Shown here piece after piece: positions 25,295-34,172 of a DNA stretch of 64,000 nucleotides. The translations under genes and the position numbers were made by a program. Location of the stretch: positions 62,001 through 126,000 of the forward strand of contig CANMZP010000010.1 in the NCBI GenBank assembly GCA_947502355.1. Direction: 5' to 3'. This stretch comes from an uncultured Thalassotalea sp. (GTDB lineage: Bacteria > Pseudomonadota > Gammaproteobacteria > Enterobacterales > Alteromonadaceae). The notes under the pieces were generated by a model that ran no database searches, had not been told where the DNA came from, and saw only the letters and a list, made by a program, of their open reading frames with translations. Positions within the stretch are counted from its first letter, which is position 1, and each line of letters begins with the position of its first letter.

Positions 25295-26959
25295 TTAGTA
25301 ACCTTCGTTATGCACGCTGCTTACTGCACGGCCAGATGGATCGGCCATATTTTTAAAGTTCTCATCCCAAGCAAGGGCCGCTTCCGTTGAACAAGCAACG
25401 GATTTACCCCCAGGTACACACTGGGCTGCAGATGCTAATGGGAAGTGCTCCTCAAACACGGTGCGATAGAAGTAAGCTTCTTTGGTATCTGGCGTATTGT
25501 GTGGGAACTTAAACTTGGCATTCGCCAGTTGTTGATCGCTGATTAACGCTTCAACATGTTCTTTTAAGCTGTCAATCCACGAATAACCGACACCGTCCGA
25601 AAATTGCTCTTTTTGACGCCATAAAATTTCTTCAGGCAAATAGCCTTCAAAAGCCGCTCGCAATACGTGCTTTTCTATTTTACCGTCTTTACACATTTTA
25701 TCTTCAGGGCTGATGCGCATTGCTACATCCATGAACTCTTTGTCTAAAAATGGTACGCGAGCTTCAATTCCCCAAGCCGACATTGACTTGTTGGCACGTA
25801 AACAATCAAACATATGCAATTTATCAAGTTTACGCACTAACTCTTCATGAAACTCTTTCGCATTTGGGGCTTTGTGGAAATATAAATAACCACCAAATAT
25901 TTCATCCGCACCTTCACCAGACAGGACCATTTTAATCCCCATGGCTTTAATTTTACGGGCCATTAAGTACATTGGCGTAGAAGCACGTATGGTTGTAACA
26001 TCATACGTTTCTATGTGATAAATCACTTCTTTTAAGGCATCAATACCATCTTGAACGGTAAAGGTGACGCTGTGGTGGATGGTACCAATGGCATCGGCCA
26101 CTTTTTGCGCGGCAATTAAATCAGGAGAGCCTTCTAAGCCACAAGCAAACGAGTGGACTTTTGGCCACCAAGCATCGGTTAAATCGTTTTCTTCAATCCG
26201 GCGTCCGGCAAACTTTTGGGTAATGGACGATACCAATGACGAGTCCAAGCCACCCGATAATAAAACACCATAAGGAACATCGGTCATTAAATGTGATTTA
26301 ACCGAGTTTTCTAATGATTCTCTAAGCTCGGTCACATTGGTGCTGTTGTCTTTTATTGCGTTATATTCCATCCAGTTACGTTGGTAATAAGGGGTTATTT
26401 CACCAACCTTGCTGTCTAAGATATGGCCTGGTGGAAACTCACTAATGGTATTACAAATTGGTGTTAATGCCTTCATTTCTGAGGCGACATAAAAGTTACC
26501 ATGTTCATCATGACCCATATATAGAGGAATAATCCCCATATGATCACGAGCAACTAAATAGCTGTTGTCTTCTTGATTGTATAAAACAAAGGCAAACATG
26601 CCTTGTAATTTATCGACAAAATTCACCCCATGCTCAGCATAAAGTGGCAAGATCACTTCGCAATCTGACTTTGTTTTAAAGCCATAATCTACGGTTAGTT
26701 CAGCTTCGAGCGGTTTGTGATTGTAGATTTCACCATTAACGGCTAACACATGATTTCGATTTTCATTGTATAAAGGTTGTGCGCCATTTTCGGTGTCCAC
26801 AATAGCTAAACGCTCATGAACTAGGATTGCATTATCATTTGCGAACACGCCAGACCAATCAGGGCCGCGATGTCGTAATAATCTGGAAAGCTCTATGGCT
26901 TTCCCGCGAAGGGCACTGGCATCGGATTTGATGTCCAGAATACAAAATATTGAACACAT
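25295..26959 (-). CDS. asnB: Asparagine synthetase B, glutamine-hydrolysing
   Basis: The enzyme makes asparagine from aspartate, ATP and glutamine. The 554 residues equal the E. coli enzyme in length. Cys2 of the processed N-terminus (MCSIFCI) is the glutaminase nucleophile, and the glutaminase domain continues through NGEIYNHKPL. The synthetase domain has the PP-loop SGGLDSSLVSS near residue 237 and the segment MVLSGEGADEIFGGYLYF. AAGGAG lies 9 bases before ATG. It is monocistronic. Confidence 0.97.
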   Translation of the reverse strand: MCSIFCILDIKSDASALRGKAIELSRLLRHRGPDWSGVFANDNAILVHERLAIVDTENGAQPLYNENRNHVLAVNGEIYNHKPLEAELTVDYGFKTKSDCEVILPLYAEHGVNFVDKLQGMFAFVLYNQEDNSYLVARDHMGIIPLYMGHDEHGNFYVASEMKALTPICNTISEFPPGHILDSKVGEITPYYQRNWMEYNAIKDNSTNVTELRESLENSVKSHLMTDVPYGVLLSGGLDSSLVSSITQKFAGRRIEENDLTDAWWPKVHSFACGLEGSPDLIAAQKVADAIGTIHHSVTFTVQDGIDALKEVIYHIETYDVTTIRASTPMYLMARKIKAMGIKMVLSGEGADEIFGGYLYFHKAPNAKEFHEELVRKLDKLHMFDCLRANKSMSAWGIEARVPFLDKEFMDVAMRISPEDKMCKDGKIEKHVLRAAFEGYLPEEILWRQKEQFSDGVGYSWIDSLKEHVEALISDQQLANAKFKFPHNTPDTKEAYFYRTVFEEHFPLASAAQCVPGGKSVACSTEAALAWDENFKNMADPSGRAVSSVHNEGY

Positions 26960-27338
26960 AGTATGTGACTCCTTAAATACTAATCGAAAATCGAAATCTA
27001 TAACCGGTAGGGATTTATACTCTAGACAAAAGCGCTAGATAATTGCCCTGTGGTTATGCCTTTATAAAAATTAATAAGGAACGACCTGCATACAAAAAGT
27101 AATGACGAGGGGGCTTAGATTAATCTAAAAAAAGACGAGCATCGAAATGCTCTTCATTGAGAGTCTAATATTTGGAAAAAAAAATCAATAGCATTTGTGA
27201 ATAAATTAGAATATTTATTCAAATAATGTAATTGGTTCTTCTTAACCTTGTTACTTGCGCTTTTTCTCTATACTAAGCTTTATTATAAAGGTAGGTTATT
27301 TCAATGAACTTTTTCTCTTGCATTTGGGGAAACTATGT
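26960..27338. other. Intergenic stretch between divergent asnB and the DUF1810 gene
   Basis: This is AT-rich sequence holding two divergent promoter regions. No clear operator, terminator or small gene was identified. Confidence 0.4.
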
Positions 27339-27785
27339 ATGGGGATTAACATAAAAAACTTTATGTTTGAACATTTTGTACAGGCCCAAGATGTCAGCTA
27401 TGAATGTGTGCTTAGTGAGTTGCAAAAAGGGCGAAAGCGTAGTCATTGGATATGGTATATTTTTCCACAAATTGCCGGATTAGGGCATTCACCTATGGCG
27501 GAAAAGTTTGCTTTGCATTCGCTCGAGCAAGCCGTTGATTATTATCAGCATAAAGTATTAGGTCGTCGACTTATGGAATGTGTCCAGTTAATGCTACGTA
27601 TCGAGGGCAAAACATTAGCGCAAATATTGCCATACCCTGATGACCTCAAATTTATTTCTTCGATGACCTTATTTCATCTGGCCAATAAAGAGCAAGTATT
27701 GTTCAGTCAAGCATTGCAAAAGTATCATCAGGGGCAACTTGATGAGAAGACTTTAAGGTTTTTAATAGGGCCAAAATGCGATTAA
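27339..27785 (+). CDS. DUF1810 family protein
   Basis: A 148-residue cytoplasmic protein. The family pattern is clear: MFEHFVQAQDVSYECVLSEL, then KRSHWIWYIFPQIAGLGHSP, YQHKVLGRRLMEC and DDLKFISSMTLF. ATG 27339 is preferred because GGGGA lies 8 bases upstream and the family starts close to FEHFVQAQ; a GTG/ATG further upstream would add a foreign hydrophobic leader. The function of DUF1810 proteins is not established. Confidence 0.85.
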   Translation: MGINIKNFMFEHFVQAQDVSYECVLSELQKGRKRSHWIWYIFPQIAGLGHSPMAEKFALHSLEQAVDYYQHKVLGRRLMECVQLMLRIEGKTLAQILPYPDDLKFISSMTLFHLANKEQVLFSQALQKYHQGQLDEKTLRFLIGPKCD

Positions 27786-27929
27786 TTTTCTTTAATTACT
27801 AAGATAATTGAATTTAAGTCAATGGATCCAAATTAAGCGATTGATTTTAAGGCGCTAGATCATTAAAGTGCGCGTTTTTTATCGCATTGTTATTCAATGT
27901 TTTACGAACCCCTATTTAGATGAGAGCCC

Positions 27930-29390
27930 ATGACCAGTAACAAGTTTTCCATGCCAAGTGTTTACACCATTTTGTTTGCCATTATTGTGTTGGCGGCGGC
28001 ATTTACCTGGATATTACCTGCCGGTAAATATAACTATGTAGTTGAAGGAACCCAGCAGGTTATTTTAGCAAAAGATGTCAGTGCCTATACCGGCGGTGAA
28101 CGCTTGCTGCCTGTACCAAACAGCTTCACTGAATTAGAATCTACCCCACAAGGCATAGGCGATGTTCTTACTGCCCCAATCAAAGGTTTTCATAAAGCCG
28201 TAGATATCTCTTTGTTTATTTTGATCATTGGTGGCTTTTTAGCAATCACCATGTCAACCGGGGCACTCGATGCTGGTGTCGCCGCGATTGTTAAGGCGTT
28301 TACAGGCAAAGAGCAGTTGATGATCCCTGTTCTAATTACGCTATTTGCCTTAGGTGGCTCTACATTTGGCTTGGCGGAAGAAACGGTGGCGTTTTGGGCG
28401 GTCATTCTACCGGTCATGAATGCCGCAGGTTATGATCGAATGGTGAGTGCCGGGGTGATTTTATTAGGCTCTGGGGTAGGGGTATTAGCCTCAACGGTAA
28501 ACCCATTTGCAACAGGGATTGCATCCGGATTTGCCAATTTATCGATTGGTGATGGTATTGGTTTGCGGTTATTTCAATTGGTGTTATTAATTGCGTTAAC
28601 ATCGATTTTTATTATGCGCTACGCGGCCAAAGTTAAAGCCGATAAAAGTCAGTCTGTTTTAGCCGATATTGATTTTGACGATGAATTCTCGCATGTGTCC
28701 AATGAACAAACGGAGTTTACGGGCAAGCAAAAATTAACAATGAGCATTTTTGCCGGTACATTTTTATTGATGATTTATGGGGTGATCCCATGGTCTGATT
28801 TAGGCATTACGGCCGTACCAACGCTCTCTTGGTGGTTTGATGAATTATCCACCTTGTTTTTCGCCGCCGCATTATTAATTGGATTGGTCAATCGAATTTC
28901 TGAAAAAGCCTTTGTACAAACCTTCTTAGCCGGAGCCAAAGACTTGCTTAGTGTCGCGTTAGTGGTTGCGGTTGCCCGAGGCATATTTGTGATCATGGAC
29001 AACGGTATGATCATCGATACGATTTTAAATTGGGCAGAGGGGATGGTAAATGGCCTATCTTCTGGTGCGTTCGTTTTAGTTTCTTACTTTGTTCATCTCG
29101 TCCTTGGTTTCTTTATCTCATCCACCTCAGGTTTAGCAACGGTTTCTATGCCGTTAATGGCACCACTTGCGGATTTCTCTAATGTGGGGAGGGATGTTGT
29201 GATAACCGCTTATCAGTCGGCCAGTGGTATCATTAACCTATTTGCGCCAACTTCAGCGCATTTGGTTGCGGGTTTAGCACTGGCTAAAATTCCATACGAT
29301 CGCTTTTTGAAGTGGATGATGCCGTTTCTTGCCATGGTATTTGTTTTGACTGCGGTTTTATTGTACGCGGCGGCAATGTTAGGAGCTTAA
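27930..29390 (+). CDS. YfcC-type carrier (DcuC/arginine-ornithine antiporter-like superfamily)
   Basis: A 486-residue inner-membrane carrier with about 11-12 predicted spans. It begins MPSVYTILFAIIVLAAAFTW, followed by LPAGKY, the usual start of YfcC proteins. The re-entrant-loop region GGSTFGLAEETVAFW and the mirrored FFISSTSGLATVSMP fit the ion transporter superfamily. Substrates of YfcC homologues include basic amino acids or C4-dicarboxylates; the substrate here is unknown. Downstream lie a MarR regulator and, further on, a secreted peptidase. Use of peptide-derived amino acids is conceivable but unproven. Confidence 0.85.
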   Translation: MTSNKFSMPSVYTILFAIIVLAAAFTWILPAGKYNYVVEGTQQVILAKDVSAYTGGERLLPVPNSFTELESTPQGIGDVLTAPIKGFHKAVDISLFILIIGGFLAITMSTGALDAGVAAIVKAFTGKEQLMIPVLITLFALGGSTFGLAEETVAFWAVILPVMNAAGYDRMVSAGVILLGSGVGVLASTVNPFATGIASGFANLSIGDGIGLRLFQLVLLIALTSIFIMRYAAKVKADKSQSVLADIDFDDEFSHVSNEQTEFTGKQKLTMSIFAGTFLLMIYGVIPWSDLGITAVPTLSWWFDELSTLFFAAALLIGLVNRISEKAFVQTFLAGAKDLLSVALVVAVARGIFVIMDNGMIIDTILNWAEGMVNGLSSGAFVLVSYFVHLVLGFFISSTSGLATVSMPLMAPLADFSNVGRDVVITAYQSASGIINLFAPTSAHLVAGLALAKIPYDRFLKWMMPFLAMVFVLTAVLLYAAAMLGA

Positions 29391-29445
29391 GTGAATTTGG
29401 CTCTAATATTTCTTATAACCGATAAATAGCGAACCATACCCTATT

Positions 29446-29482
29446 AACGATTAATGGAGCCGCATGCCCATTAATCGTTTTC
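29446..29482 (+). terminator. Terminator between the YfcC-type gene and marR-like gene
   Basis: A 12-bp perfect stem, AACGATTAATGG (29446-29457) with its complement (29468-29479), is followed by a short T-run. Its right arm overlaps the stop codon of the convergent MarR gene. Confidence 0.6.
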
Positions 29483-29914
29483 TAATAATTTTTTCGTGAT
29501 GCGCAGTAGCGTAGCCGCCTCCTCTTCTGTAATTTTCTTTAAATAAATGTCTTGAAGTTCGCTTAAATAATCACTGACGTGATTGAGTAATTGCTTACCA
29601 TTCTCGGTGAGCATGATCAGGCGAATTTTTTTATTGTGTTCGCATTTGCTAGCGAGCACTAAATCACGCTTGATCAAATTATCAATTAACCGTTTCACGC
29701 TGCTGCGCTCGCTGTTGACTCTATTGGCTATTTGTTGCTGCGAGGCTGAACCTAAATACTCAATGGTTTTTAAAATGGAACACATTTCCAACGTCACATC
29801 GAGCTTAGATAAATAATCAGTGTGGGCTTGATTGCGATATTTTTTAATCAACATATTCAAAATGAAAAAATGTTTGTCGCTTAGCTCTGGGGGGGGGATG
29901 TAGTTATCAATCAT
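29471..29914 (-). CDS. MarR family transcriptional regulator
   Basis: A dimeric winged-helix DNA-binding protein, 147 residues from ATG 29914; GTG 29923 is an alternative. The helix-turn-helix and wing are seen in LGSASQQQIANRVNSERSSVKRLIDNLIKRDLV, written here in parts: LGSASQQQIANRV, then NSERSSVKRLIDNL, then IKRDLVLASKCEHNKK. It is divergent from the outer-membrane protein gene at 30036, and two matching dyads lie between them, so control of that gene and of itself is likely. The inducer is unknown. Confidence 0.92.
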   Translation of the reverse strand: MIDNYIPPPELSDKHFFILNMLIKKYRNQAHTDYLSKLDVTLEMCSILKTIEYLGSASQQQIANRVNSERSSVKRLIDNLIKRDLVLASKCEHNKKIRLIMLTENGKQLLNHVSDYLSELQDIYLKKITEEEAATLLRITKKLLEND

Positions 29915-29962
29915 AGCGGTCACTTAATTAAACATATCTGTACTAATGATCACATGATTTAT

Positions 29963-30023
29963 GTTGTGCATGCAACATAAATTATATAACATCTCGCACC
30001 TAGAATTTAGTTGCATATACAAC
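29963..30023. promoter_or_regulatory. Candidate MarR operator pair in the divergent promoter region
   Basis: Two dyads share the form GTTG-N6-CAAC: GTTGTGCATGCAAC at 29963-29976 and GTTGCATATACAAC at 30010-30023, with centres 47 bases apart. The first extends to ATGTTG...CAACAT. MarR dimers typically bind such 12-16 bp dyads between divergent genes. Assignment to the adjacent regulator is inference. Confidence 0.6.
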
Positions 30024-30035
30024 AAAGTGATTTTG

Positions 30036-31187
30036 ATGAAATATATTACCCCATTTATTTTGACCTGTTTAACCTTTTTCAGTGCTAACACACTGGCAGA
30101 AACTCTTTCCACTACAGACGAAGAAGCTGAAGAACAATCGCAAGTTATTGCGAACGAAAGAACCAATAAATTTAAACCAATCTTGATGCCTTTTTACGAT
30201 CCTAGCATTGAGTCAGGCATTATGGCGGTGCCGCTTTGGGCATTTTACACCGATGAAACCTCAGACGCGTCTAACATTGCCCTGCCAATCATTTATACCA
30301 GCAATGACAGTTACGTGATGAGCCTAGATACGGACTTACTCTTTCATGAAGATAAATACCGCTTTTCTGGTAAAGCTACGGTAAAAAGCACGAATTATGA
30401 TTTAGGCGAGGTTGGTGTTAATCAAGAAACAAGGGAGTTTGAAGGGGATGGCTTTGTTCGCATTAGCGATAATGTTTATCTTGGTTTTGGTGCGAGTTTT
30501 ACCTCAAGTAAATACACCGCGGATGATTCTAGCGAGCAGGATTTTTTAACATCTATTGGTTACAGTGATGAATTTGAAGACGACTACGGTGCCCGAATTT
30601 CATTAAAAATCGATACCCGAGAACAGCATTATTACCCACACAGTGGGTATTCATTGGATTTAAAATACGAAGATCACGGTAGCTGGATTGGTAATGATGA
30701 TGATAAAACCTATTCATCAATCTTTGCCGATTATCGTCAATTTTACAGCATTGATAACAATCCAGATCATATTCTTGCCGCTAAATTTGTTTCACGCTAT
30801 TTGCTCGATTCTGAATCGGCGCCAAGTTATGCCTATACAACTTATGGTCGTCAGGGCAAAGAAGTTCAACGTGGCTTTAAACTGGGTGAATACGTTGCGG
30901 CTCACATGGCTGAACTTGAAGTGGAATATCGTCACTCATTTTCAGATACCGGCAATGAATATCTTGACCGCATGATCGGTGTAATGATTTTTGGTACCGG
31001 TAAGAGTTTTGGTGATAAAAGCGATGGCAGCAGTGAAAATTTTAAAGATGCCGATTGGTTAACTATGGGGGGGATCGGTTGGAGGTACACTGTTTTACCG
31101 TATGAGCGCATCAATCTGAAAGTCGATATTACCTACAATAGTGACAATGAAACCATTGCCTATTTTGGTGTAACCGAAGCATTCTAA
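30036..31187 (+). CDS. BamA/TamA-like outer-membrane barrel lacking POTRA domains
   Basis: A 383-residue precursor with a signal peptide (cleavage near LAETL). The C-terminal two thirds resemble the Omp85 bacterial surface antigen barrel: DYGARISLKIDTREQHYYPHSGYSLDLKY, seen as DTRE...PHSGYSL, then VQRGFKLGEY (the lid-lock VRGF-type motif), EYRHSF and a terminal Phe (GVTEAF). The POTRA domains of BamA/TamA are missing; only about 60 residues separate signal and barrel. Function is unknown, with possible roles in export or lipase-like transport. It is divergent from the MarR regulator. Confidence 0.75.
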   Translation: MKYITPFILTCLTFFSANTLAETLSTTDEEAEEQSQVIANERTNKFKPILMPFYDPSIESGIMAVPLWAFYTDETSDASNIALPIIYTSNDSYVMSLDTDLLFHEDKYRFSGKATVKSTNYDLGEVGVNQETREFEGDGFVRISDNVYLGFGASFTSSKYTADDSSEQDFLTSIGYSDEFEDDYGARISLKIDTREQHYYPHSGYSLDLKYEDHGSWIGNDDDKTYSSIFADYRQFYSIDNNPDHILAAKFVSRYLLDSESAPSYAYTTYGRQGKEVQRGFKLGEYVAAHMAELEVEYRHSFSDTGNEYLDRMIGVMIFGTGKSFGDKSDGSSENFKDADWLTMGGIGWRYTVLPYERINLKVDITYNSDNETIAYFGVTEAF

Positions 31188-31316
31188 TTCTTTCGACAAG
31201 TTTGCTTAAACCCTTGCCCCATTAGGAGCTACAAGGAAGTAGCTTGTAATATCTTGGTTTTTTATACTTGCGTTATCTGCTTGTCTTTAGAAATGTGAAT
31301 TGATCCAAATAATAGG

Positions 31317-31354
31317 CTAAAAAAAAGCCAGAAACAGCTAGGTTGTTTCTGGCC
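31317..31354 (-). terminator. Terminator of the M28 peptidase gene
   Basis: A 10-bp perfect stem, GCCAGAAACA (31327-31336) with TGTTTCTGGC (31344-31353), is followed on the minus strand by a T-run of about ten bases with one interruption. Confidence 0.88.
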
Positions 31355-31375
31355 TTGATTCGTTAAGAGTCTAGG

Positions 31376-33007
31376 TTATTGACGTTGAAACTCACTGGTT
31401 TTGCGCCACTTAGGCCAGAAGGCTGAGTCGGCAATGTTGTGCATGGCATCAAACGTGACTTGTAAGTCTTGTTTGGCTCCAGAAAATTGCCAGTTTGGAT
31501 CATACTCATCACACGCCTGATGATAACACTTACGCATGTTAGGCAAGGTTGCTTTTCGATATTCGGCAACTTGATCATTTAACGGTACGCTGCCACCACC
31601 GGCGAACACGGCCGGAACACCCACTTTCGCAAAGTTAAAGTGATCAGACCGGTAGTAACCACCTGCTGCAGGGTTTCTTTCTTTTTCAGCCGTTCTATTT
31701 TGTTTCTGAGCCGCTTTGGCTAACACGTCTTCAATTTCCGATTTTCCCTTACCACGAATAATAAAATCTTTGGTTTTCCCCAAAATATTTAAACTGTCCA
31801 AATTGAATACCGCCACGGTTTTATCAAGAGGGTATATTGGGTTTTCAGCGTAATATTTTGAACCTAATAAGCCTTGCTCTTCGGCAGTAGTGGCTATGAT
31901 GGTTATGGAACGTTTGGGCTTTTGCGTTAAGCTGGCAAAGGCTTTTGATATTTCAATGATGCCAGCAATACCAGTGGCATTATCATGTGCACCATTGTAA
32001 ATTTGGTCGCCTTCACGCGTAAGGTCGGTACCAATGTGATCCCAGTGGCCGGTAAGCAATACATGCTCTTGTGCCTCATCCCTTCCAGGTAGGGTGGCAA
32101 CAAAATTATGTGAAATGGAATTTTTCAGGGTGCTTTTTACCGTTGCGGTTGCGTTTAACCCCAATGCGACATTGATAGGCCCTTGAGTGGCTTTCTGTTT
32201 GTACTCATTAAAATCAAGACCTGCTTGTTTGAAAAGCGCCTGTGTGGTTTTTGTGGTTAACCAACCTTCAATATTAACCCGCTGTTTATTACCATCTTCT
32301 TTAAATAAACCATATTTAGCACCAGTCCAACCATTGGCTACAACAGACCAACCGTAGGAAGCTGGGGCCGTTTCATGAATAATGATGGCCGCGGCTGCGC
32401 CTTGACGGCTTGCTTCTTCATACTTATAGGTCCAACGTCCATAGTACGTCATGGCGCTGCCAGTGAATAAATCCGGGTTTTGAGTGGCAAACCCGGGATC
32501 GTTCACCAACATGATCACCGTTTTCCCCTTAACATCTAAATCTTTGTAATCGTTCCAGTTATACTCGGGAGCATTAATGCCGTAACCGACAAAAACGATT
32601 TCAGAGTCGATGATTTTCTCAAGCGTACTGACTCTTGATGTGCCTAGCACCATATCGTCAACATAAGCAAAGGATTGATTTTTGCCTTTGCCTTTTATTG
32701 TTAGGCTCATGTTCGCATCAGCCGTGATTTCGGTTAATCGCACTTCTTGTAAGAAGCTGCCATTATTACCCGGTTTAAAGCCAATTTCAGTAAAGTGTTT
32801 GGTGAGATAATCCATGGTTTTTTGTTCACCAACGGTGGTTGGTAATCGGCCGGCAAAATCATCCGAAGATAAGGTTTTTACATGCTGATGAAGTGCTTGT
32901 TCAGAAATGTCCTGATACGCCTGTTCAAAAGTGGTTGCCGTGGCAACGTTGGCATTAAAAAGTAAGCCCAACGCGGCTAATCCCGTAGAGATAGTTTTGA
33001 TATTCAT
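31376..33007 (-). CDS. Secreted M28 family zinc metallopeptidase
   Basis: A 543-residue precursor with a signal peptide (cut after ATAT) for export to the periplasm or outside. The five zinc ligands of clan MH are visible: His in TGHWDHIG (about 321), Asp in NGAHDNATG (342), the Glu pair in TTAEEQG (376-377), Asp in VFNLD (404) and His in RSDHFNFA (456). A PA-type insert with YGINAPEYNWNDY and GKTVIMLVNDPG precedes the catalytic domain. Family members are aminopeptidases or carboxypeptidases. The last 20 residues are poorly conserved in character. Confidence 0.93.
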   Translation of the reverse strand: MNIKTISTGLAALGLLFNANVATATTFEQAYQDISEQALHQHVKTLSSDDFAGRLPTTVGEQKTMDYLTKHFTEIGFKPGNNGSFLQEVRLTEITADANMSLTIKGKGKNQSFAYVDDMVLGTSRVSTLEKIIDSEIVFVGYGINAPEYNWNDYKDLDVKGKTVIMLVNDPGFATQNPDLFTGSAMTYYGRWTYKYEEASRQGAAAAIIIHETAPASYGWSVVANGWTGAKYGLFKEDGNKQRVNIEGWLTTKTTQALFKQAGLDFNEYKQKATQGPINVALGLNATATVKSTLKNSISHNFVATLPGRDEAQEHVLLTGHWDHIGTDLTREGDQIYNGAHDNATGIAGIIEISKAFASLTQKPKRSITIIATTAEEQGLLGSKYYAENPIYPLDKTVAVFNLDSLNILGKTKDFIIRGKGKSEIEDVLAKAAQKQNRTAEKERNPAAGGYYRSDHFNFAKVGVPAVFAGGGSVPLNDQVAEYRKATLPNMRKCYHQACDEYDPNWQFSGAKQDLQVTFDAMHNIADSAFWPKWRKTSEFQRQ

Positions 33008-33368
33008 TATGAAGGTCTTTTTTATTATGTTGTTATTTTTAGGCCGTATTAATCATACGGTGGGGCGTTAATGTACCTGTCCCTTTAAACAAAATAAAGC
33101 GAAGTCTGTCAAATAGTGCTCATGTCGCGGGCAAAATGTTGCTTTGTGCTTAAAGCGGTTTACACTTTAGAAGATAAGCCAAGAGGTTATTGCATAGGTA
33201 ATACAATGTCTGAAGTCTGCTGTTTTTTATGGGGCTTGATTATCTTTAGATAAGAAAATTGAAACATAAATAGTGCATTGGTTTTTAGTTAACTGATTGA
33301 AAAATATTTTGTTTTTAATTAAATTGAAATGAAAGCTTTGTGTTTATCTATATAGGAAAAGGATTTAA
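33008..33368. other. Intergenic stretch between divergent peptidase and ABC transporter genes
   Basis: AT-rich; it presumably contains promoters for both flanking genes. No hairpin, repeat or gene was identified. Confidence 0.4.
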
Positions 33369-34172
33369 ATGATTTCTGTTGAAAATTTGAGTAAGTCATT
33401 TTCAATTAAGGCGCATAAAAAAAACGCCCCCGATCAAGTCGCAGATCCCCGAGAAGATGGGAATCAATTTCACGCCCTTAAAAATGTTAGCTTTCACTGC
33501 AATAAAGGTGAGGTGCTCGGCTTGCTTGGCCCAAATGGTGCAGGCAAAACAACGGCTTTAAGAATTTTATCCACCGCCTTAAAACCCGATTCAGGGAAAG
33601 TTATTGTAAATGATGTGGATGTGATCAAAAGCCCGATGATAGCCAAGGATAAAATTGGCTTTTTATCTGGGAAAACCGGCCTTTATGGACGGTTAACCGC
33701 CCGGGAAAATATTGAATTCTTTGCCAAATTACATGGCGTTACTGATCATTATTTGAAAAATGATGCTGAAGAAATATACCAAAGTCTGGCTATTGGCGCT
33801 TATTTGGATAGACGTGTAGAGCACTTATCTACGGGGATGCAGCAAAAGGTATCAATCGCAAGAGCCGTTATTCATAAACCCGAAGTTTTGGTGTTGGATG
33901 AACCGACGACGGGCCTCGATATTATGGCAACTGAGATCATTATGGAGTTTATTCAACATATGCGAAGGCAAGGCACGGCGGTGATATTCTCAACGCATCA
34001 TTTGGATGAAGTTGCTTTGTTAGCCGATAGGGTGTCTGTTATTTATCAGGGGCAAAGTTGTTTTGAAGGCTCCATTGGGGAATTTCAGCAGCAAAGCCGA
34101 GAGCTGGACTTACGTCGGGCATTTATGAACATTTTACAAGGAGCGAACGCGAATGTGGCAAGTGTTTATTAA
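33369..34172 (+). CDS. ABC transporter ATP-binding protein, NatA-like
   Basis: A 267-residue ATPase subunit of an ABC-2 exporter. Walker A is GPNGAGKT (about residue 58), the Q-loop region follows, the signature is LSTGMQQKV (about 158), Walker B is VLVLDEPTTGLD and the switch His is in FSTHHLDE. An insertion of about 15 charged residues (KKNAPDQVADPREDG) sits between strands 1 and 2. AAAAGGA lies 5 bases before ATG. Its end overlaps the permease gene by 20 bases. NatA/NatB of Bacillus export Na+; the substrate here is unknown. Confidence 0.92.
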   Translation: MISVENLSKSFSIKAHKKNAPDQVADPREDGNQFHALKNVSFHCNKGEVLGLLGPNGAGKTTALRILSTALKPDSGKVIVNDVDVIKSPMIAKDKIGFLSGKTGLYGRLTARENIEFFAKLHGVTDHYLKNDAEEIYQSLAIGAYLDRRVEHLSTGMQQKVSIARAVIHKPEVLVLDEPTTGLDIMATEIIMEFIQHMRRQGTAVIFSTHHLDEVALLADRVSVIYQGQSCFEGSIGEFQQQSRELDLRRAFMNILQGANANVASVY

